Origin: Planococcaceae bacterium UBA3370
GTDB lineage: Bacteria > Bacillota > Bacilli > Bacillales_A > Planococcaceae
NCBI GenBank assembly: GCA_002360295.1
Contig: DEQI01000302.1
Span: forward strand, 1-15,090
Direction of reading: 5' to 3'
DNA: 15,090 nt
The notes beneath the pieces are model-generated. The model had not been told where the DNA came from. It worked only from the letters and a program-made list of their open reading frames with translations, and ran no database searches. Below, one piece after another: positions 13,485 through 15,090 of the stretch; the first letter of the stretch is position 1; each line of letters begins with the position of its first letter. The translations under genes and the position numbers were made by a program.

Positions 13485-14649
13485 ATTTTCTTTTTAAAAA
13501 CATAAACATATAAATGAAAAATACAAACACTAACACTAAAGCTGCAATCATATAAACAGTTGCATAATTTAATTGTACCGCAATTACACCTAAAATATAC
13601 GAGCCAACTGCTATACCAAAATCAAACAATGTAAAGTACGTGGCCGTTGCATATCCACTTCGTTGATGAACGGTAGATTGCACTGCGAGCGACTGAAAAC
13701 TTGTCGTTAATGTACCGTAGCCAATACCAATAAAAATGGCGGCCGTTAAAAATAATACAGCACCGCTCGACATCGATAATATAAATAATCCAACAGAAAA
13801 TAGGATAAAAGCTGGTAAAATAACATATTTTGGTCCTTTTTGATCATATATTTTCCCTGTAAAAGGACGTGTAATTAACATGGCGGCTGCAAATACTGCA
13901 TAGAAATAGCTTGCAACAGACAATAAATCTTGTTGCTCTGCATAAATTGATATAAACGAAAGAACACTTGAATAGGCAAAAGCAACTAGACTGGCTAAAA
14001 ACGCAATCGGTAATGCTTTCCGTTCAAATAAGTCATTGAAAGTAAATTTAAACGAGCGATTAACGTTATTTGGAATAGGTAAGTCATCCGTTTTGATCGT
14101 TAATGCAATCAGACTACCAAGTAGTACGATAATGCTTAGCACGATAAATAAAATATTATAGCTAAAATGTTGAATTAGTAATAGCCCAACGAATGGCCCA
14201 ATAACGACCGCTAAATTCGTTGACATAGTAAAGTAACCTAATCCTGCTCCTTTGCGATTTTCAGGGACGATATCGGCAGCTAAAGAGCCTGCAGCCGTAG
14301 TGACAATGCTAAACCAAATACCTTGGATAAAACGTACTGCTAATAATAAAACAAATGGTTTAACAATAATATATAGAATTGTACAAAGGAAATAAAAAAC
14401 AACACTCGTAATTAGCATCCGTTTTTTGCCAAAAATATCAAGCAATTTACCACTAAAAGGACGCACGATAATGGCCGAAATTAAAAATACTGTTACGAGC
14501 AAGCCTGCATCCTCATCAGTACGCCCAAGAGCACCAATCGCATAAAGTGGCAGTGTCGAAACTAGTCCATAAAATACAAAGAAAACAGCCATATTAGTAA
14601 AAAATAAACTAATAAAACGCTTTGTAAATATTTGATTTTGCGAATCCAT
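13483..14649 (-). CDS. MFS transporter, probable drug/metabolite efflux
   Basis: A 388-residue inner-membrane protein with about twelve helices in two halves. The motif-A-like loop GKLLDIFGKKRML between helices 2 and 3 and its second-half counterpart TGKIYDQKGPKYVI mark the major facilitator superfamily, and the overall pattern is that of the 12-helix drug:H+ antiporter groups. The start ATG is four nt after the TGA of the MarR gene, and the Shine-Dalgarno AAAGG (8 nt upstream) lies inside the end of marR, so the two are co-transcribed and probably coupled. MarR control suggests induction by a small phenolic or toxic compound. The substrate is unknown. Confidence 0.92.
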   Translation of the reverse strand: MDSQNQIFTKRFISLFFTNMAVFFVFYGLVSTLPLYAIGALGRTDEDAGLLVTVFLISAIIVRPFSGKLLDIFGKKRMLITSVVFYFLCTILYIIVKPFVLLLAVRFIQGIWFSIVTTAAGSLAADIVPENRKGAGLGYFTMSTNLAVVIGPFVGLLLIQHFSYNILFIVLSIIVLLGSLIALTIKTDDLPIPNNVNRSFKFTFNDLFERKALPIAFLASLVAFAYSSVLSFISIYAEQQDLLSVASYFYAVFAAAMLITRPFTGKIYDQKGPKYVILPAFILFSVGLFILSMSSGAVLFLTAAIFIGIGYGTLTTSFQSLAVQSTVHQRSGYATATYFTLFDFGIAVGSYILGVIAVQLNYATVYMIAALVLVFVFFIYMFMFLKRK

Positions 14650-14653
14650 CTAA

Positions 14654-15052
14654 TCAACCTTTCATCTTTTGCAATAAGGCGACTAATTGTTGTTGTTCAG
14701 ATTCATCTAGATGTCGTACCATTTCTTCCTCATACTGAACAATGGTATCTTCAATACTTGGAAATGCAGCAAGCGCTTTTTCGGTTAGAGAAACAATTTT
14801 CTCACGCTTATCCATCCCTATTTCTCTTTTTACCCATCCTAATTGCTCTAATCTCGCAACAGTACGTGTGACAGTTGGGGCTTCAACATTTAAATATTTC
14901 CAAATGGCTGTTAATGTCATTGGTCCTTGCTTGTACAGTACAAAAAGAATTGTCCATTGTGAATGGTATAAATCGTGTTTCTTTAATACCTCATTTAATT
15001 TATTGACTAGTATACGTTGCTGCTGAAAAAGTATATGAAAAAGTGGATTCAT
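14654..15052 (-). CDS. MarR-family transcriptional regulator
   Basis: A 132-residue winged-helix regulator: a dimerising N-terminal helix, the DNA-binding part MTLTAIWKYLNVEAPTVTRTVARLEQLGWVKR (about 45-76), the wing with the conserved D-x-R-x-K (MDKREKIVSLTEKA), and a C-terminal dimerisation helix. The complete gene is in the window; GGAGG lies 8 nt before the ATG. It is the first gene of a two-gene operon with the MFS transporter, the classic MarR/efflux layout in which the regulator represses both genes until a ligand binds. A palindrome lies just upstream. Confidence 0.93.
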   Translation of the reverse strand: MNPLFHILFQQQRILVNKLNEVLKKHDLYHSQWTILFVLYKQGPMTLTAIWKYLNVEAPTVTRTVARLEQLGWVKREIGMDKREKIVSLTEKALAAFPSIEDTIVQYEEEMVRHLDESEQQQLVALLQKMKG

Positions 15053-15067
15053 CTAAACAACCTCCAA

Positions 15068-15087
15068 TTATTTACCTAGCTAAATAA
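15068..15087. promoter_or_regulatory. Candidate MarR operator
   Basis: A 20-bp near-palindrome, TTATTTACCTAGCTAAATAA, with seven-bp perfect outer arms, a CTAG centre and one mismatched pair. It lies directly upstream of the marR ribosome binding site, where an autoregulatory operator is expected. The promoter itself is beyond or at the window edge. Confidence 0.5.
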
Positions 15088-15090
15088 ATT

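Overview
The window is low-GC DNA from an endospore-forming Firmicute, most likely Bacillaceae or Planococcaceae of the Lysinibacillus/Solibacillus/Bacillus type. Three things point there: a complete GerA-GerB-GerC germinant-receptor operon, strong GGAGG-type ribosome binding sites with several TTG/GTG starts, and a divergent pair of a small zinc-finger gene and an RNase HI-like gene resembling Bacillus YpeQ and YpdQ. It looks like ordinary chromosome. I see no insertion sequence, prophage, CRISPR array, tRNA or rRNA.

Layout. 1-1631 (minus): an integral membrane protein resembling an ECF-transporter substrate component, translationally coupled to an ABC ATPase that runs off the left edge. Divergent from it at 1802-2635 is an RpiR-type regulator with a SIS domain, probably its regulator. 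2832-5779 (minus): a compact cluster transcribed LysR regulator, stand-alone phosphopantothenoylcysteine synthase (CoaB), YbaK-type aminoacyl-tRNA deacylase, VOC/glyoxalase-like protein. A DMT/EamA exporter (5900-6802) is divergent from the LysR gene, and a perfect 13-bp inverted repeat sits between them. 6803-7350 is non-coding and contains a GC-richer, strongly self-complementary element of about 230 bp, probably a dispersed repeat. 7351-8334: a SEC-C zinc-motif protein with a C-terminal HTH-like segment. 8623-12301: the gerA-type operon (A, B, lipoprotein C), with an ATGA overlap between B and C.

12302-13067 holds the least explained sequence. On the minus strand, a good sigma-A promoter, two self-complementary segments and a terminator hairpin with seven T residues together look like an unannotated small RNA gene of about 165 nt. 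Next to it are the small zinc-finger gene (minus) and, divergently, an RNase HI-like gene whose roughly 150-nt leader can fold into a three-way-junction-like shape. 13483-15052 (minus): a marR-MFS efflux pair that converges on the RNase H gene; one hairpin terminates both and overlaps both stop codons.

Three regulator/transporter modules (RpiR/ECF, LysR/EamA, MarR/MFS) each have a plausible palindromic operator. The substrates of all three are unknown from sequence alone. The best candidates for something undescribed are the small RNA locus at 12411-12578, the structured repeat at 6861-7089, the leader at 12953-13034, and the LysR/CoaB/YbaK/VOC/EamA gene cluster.
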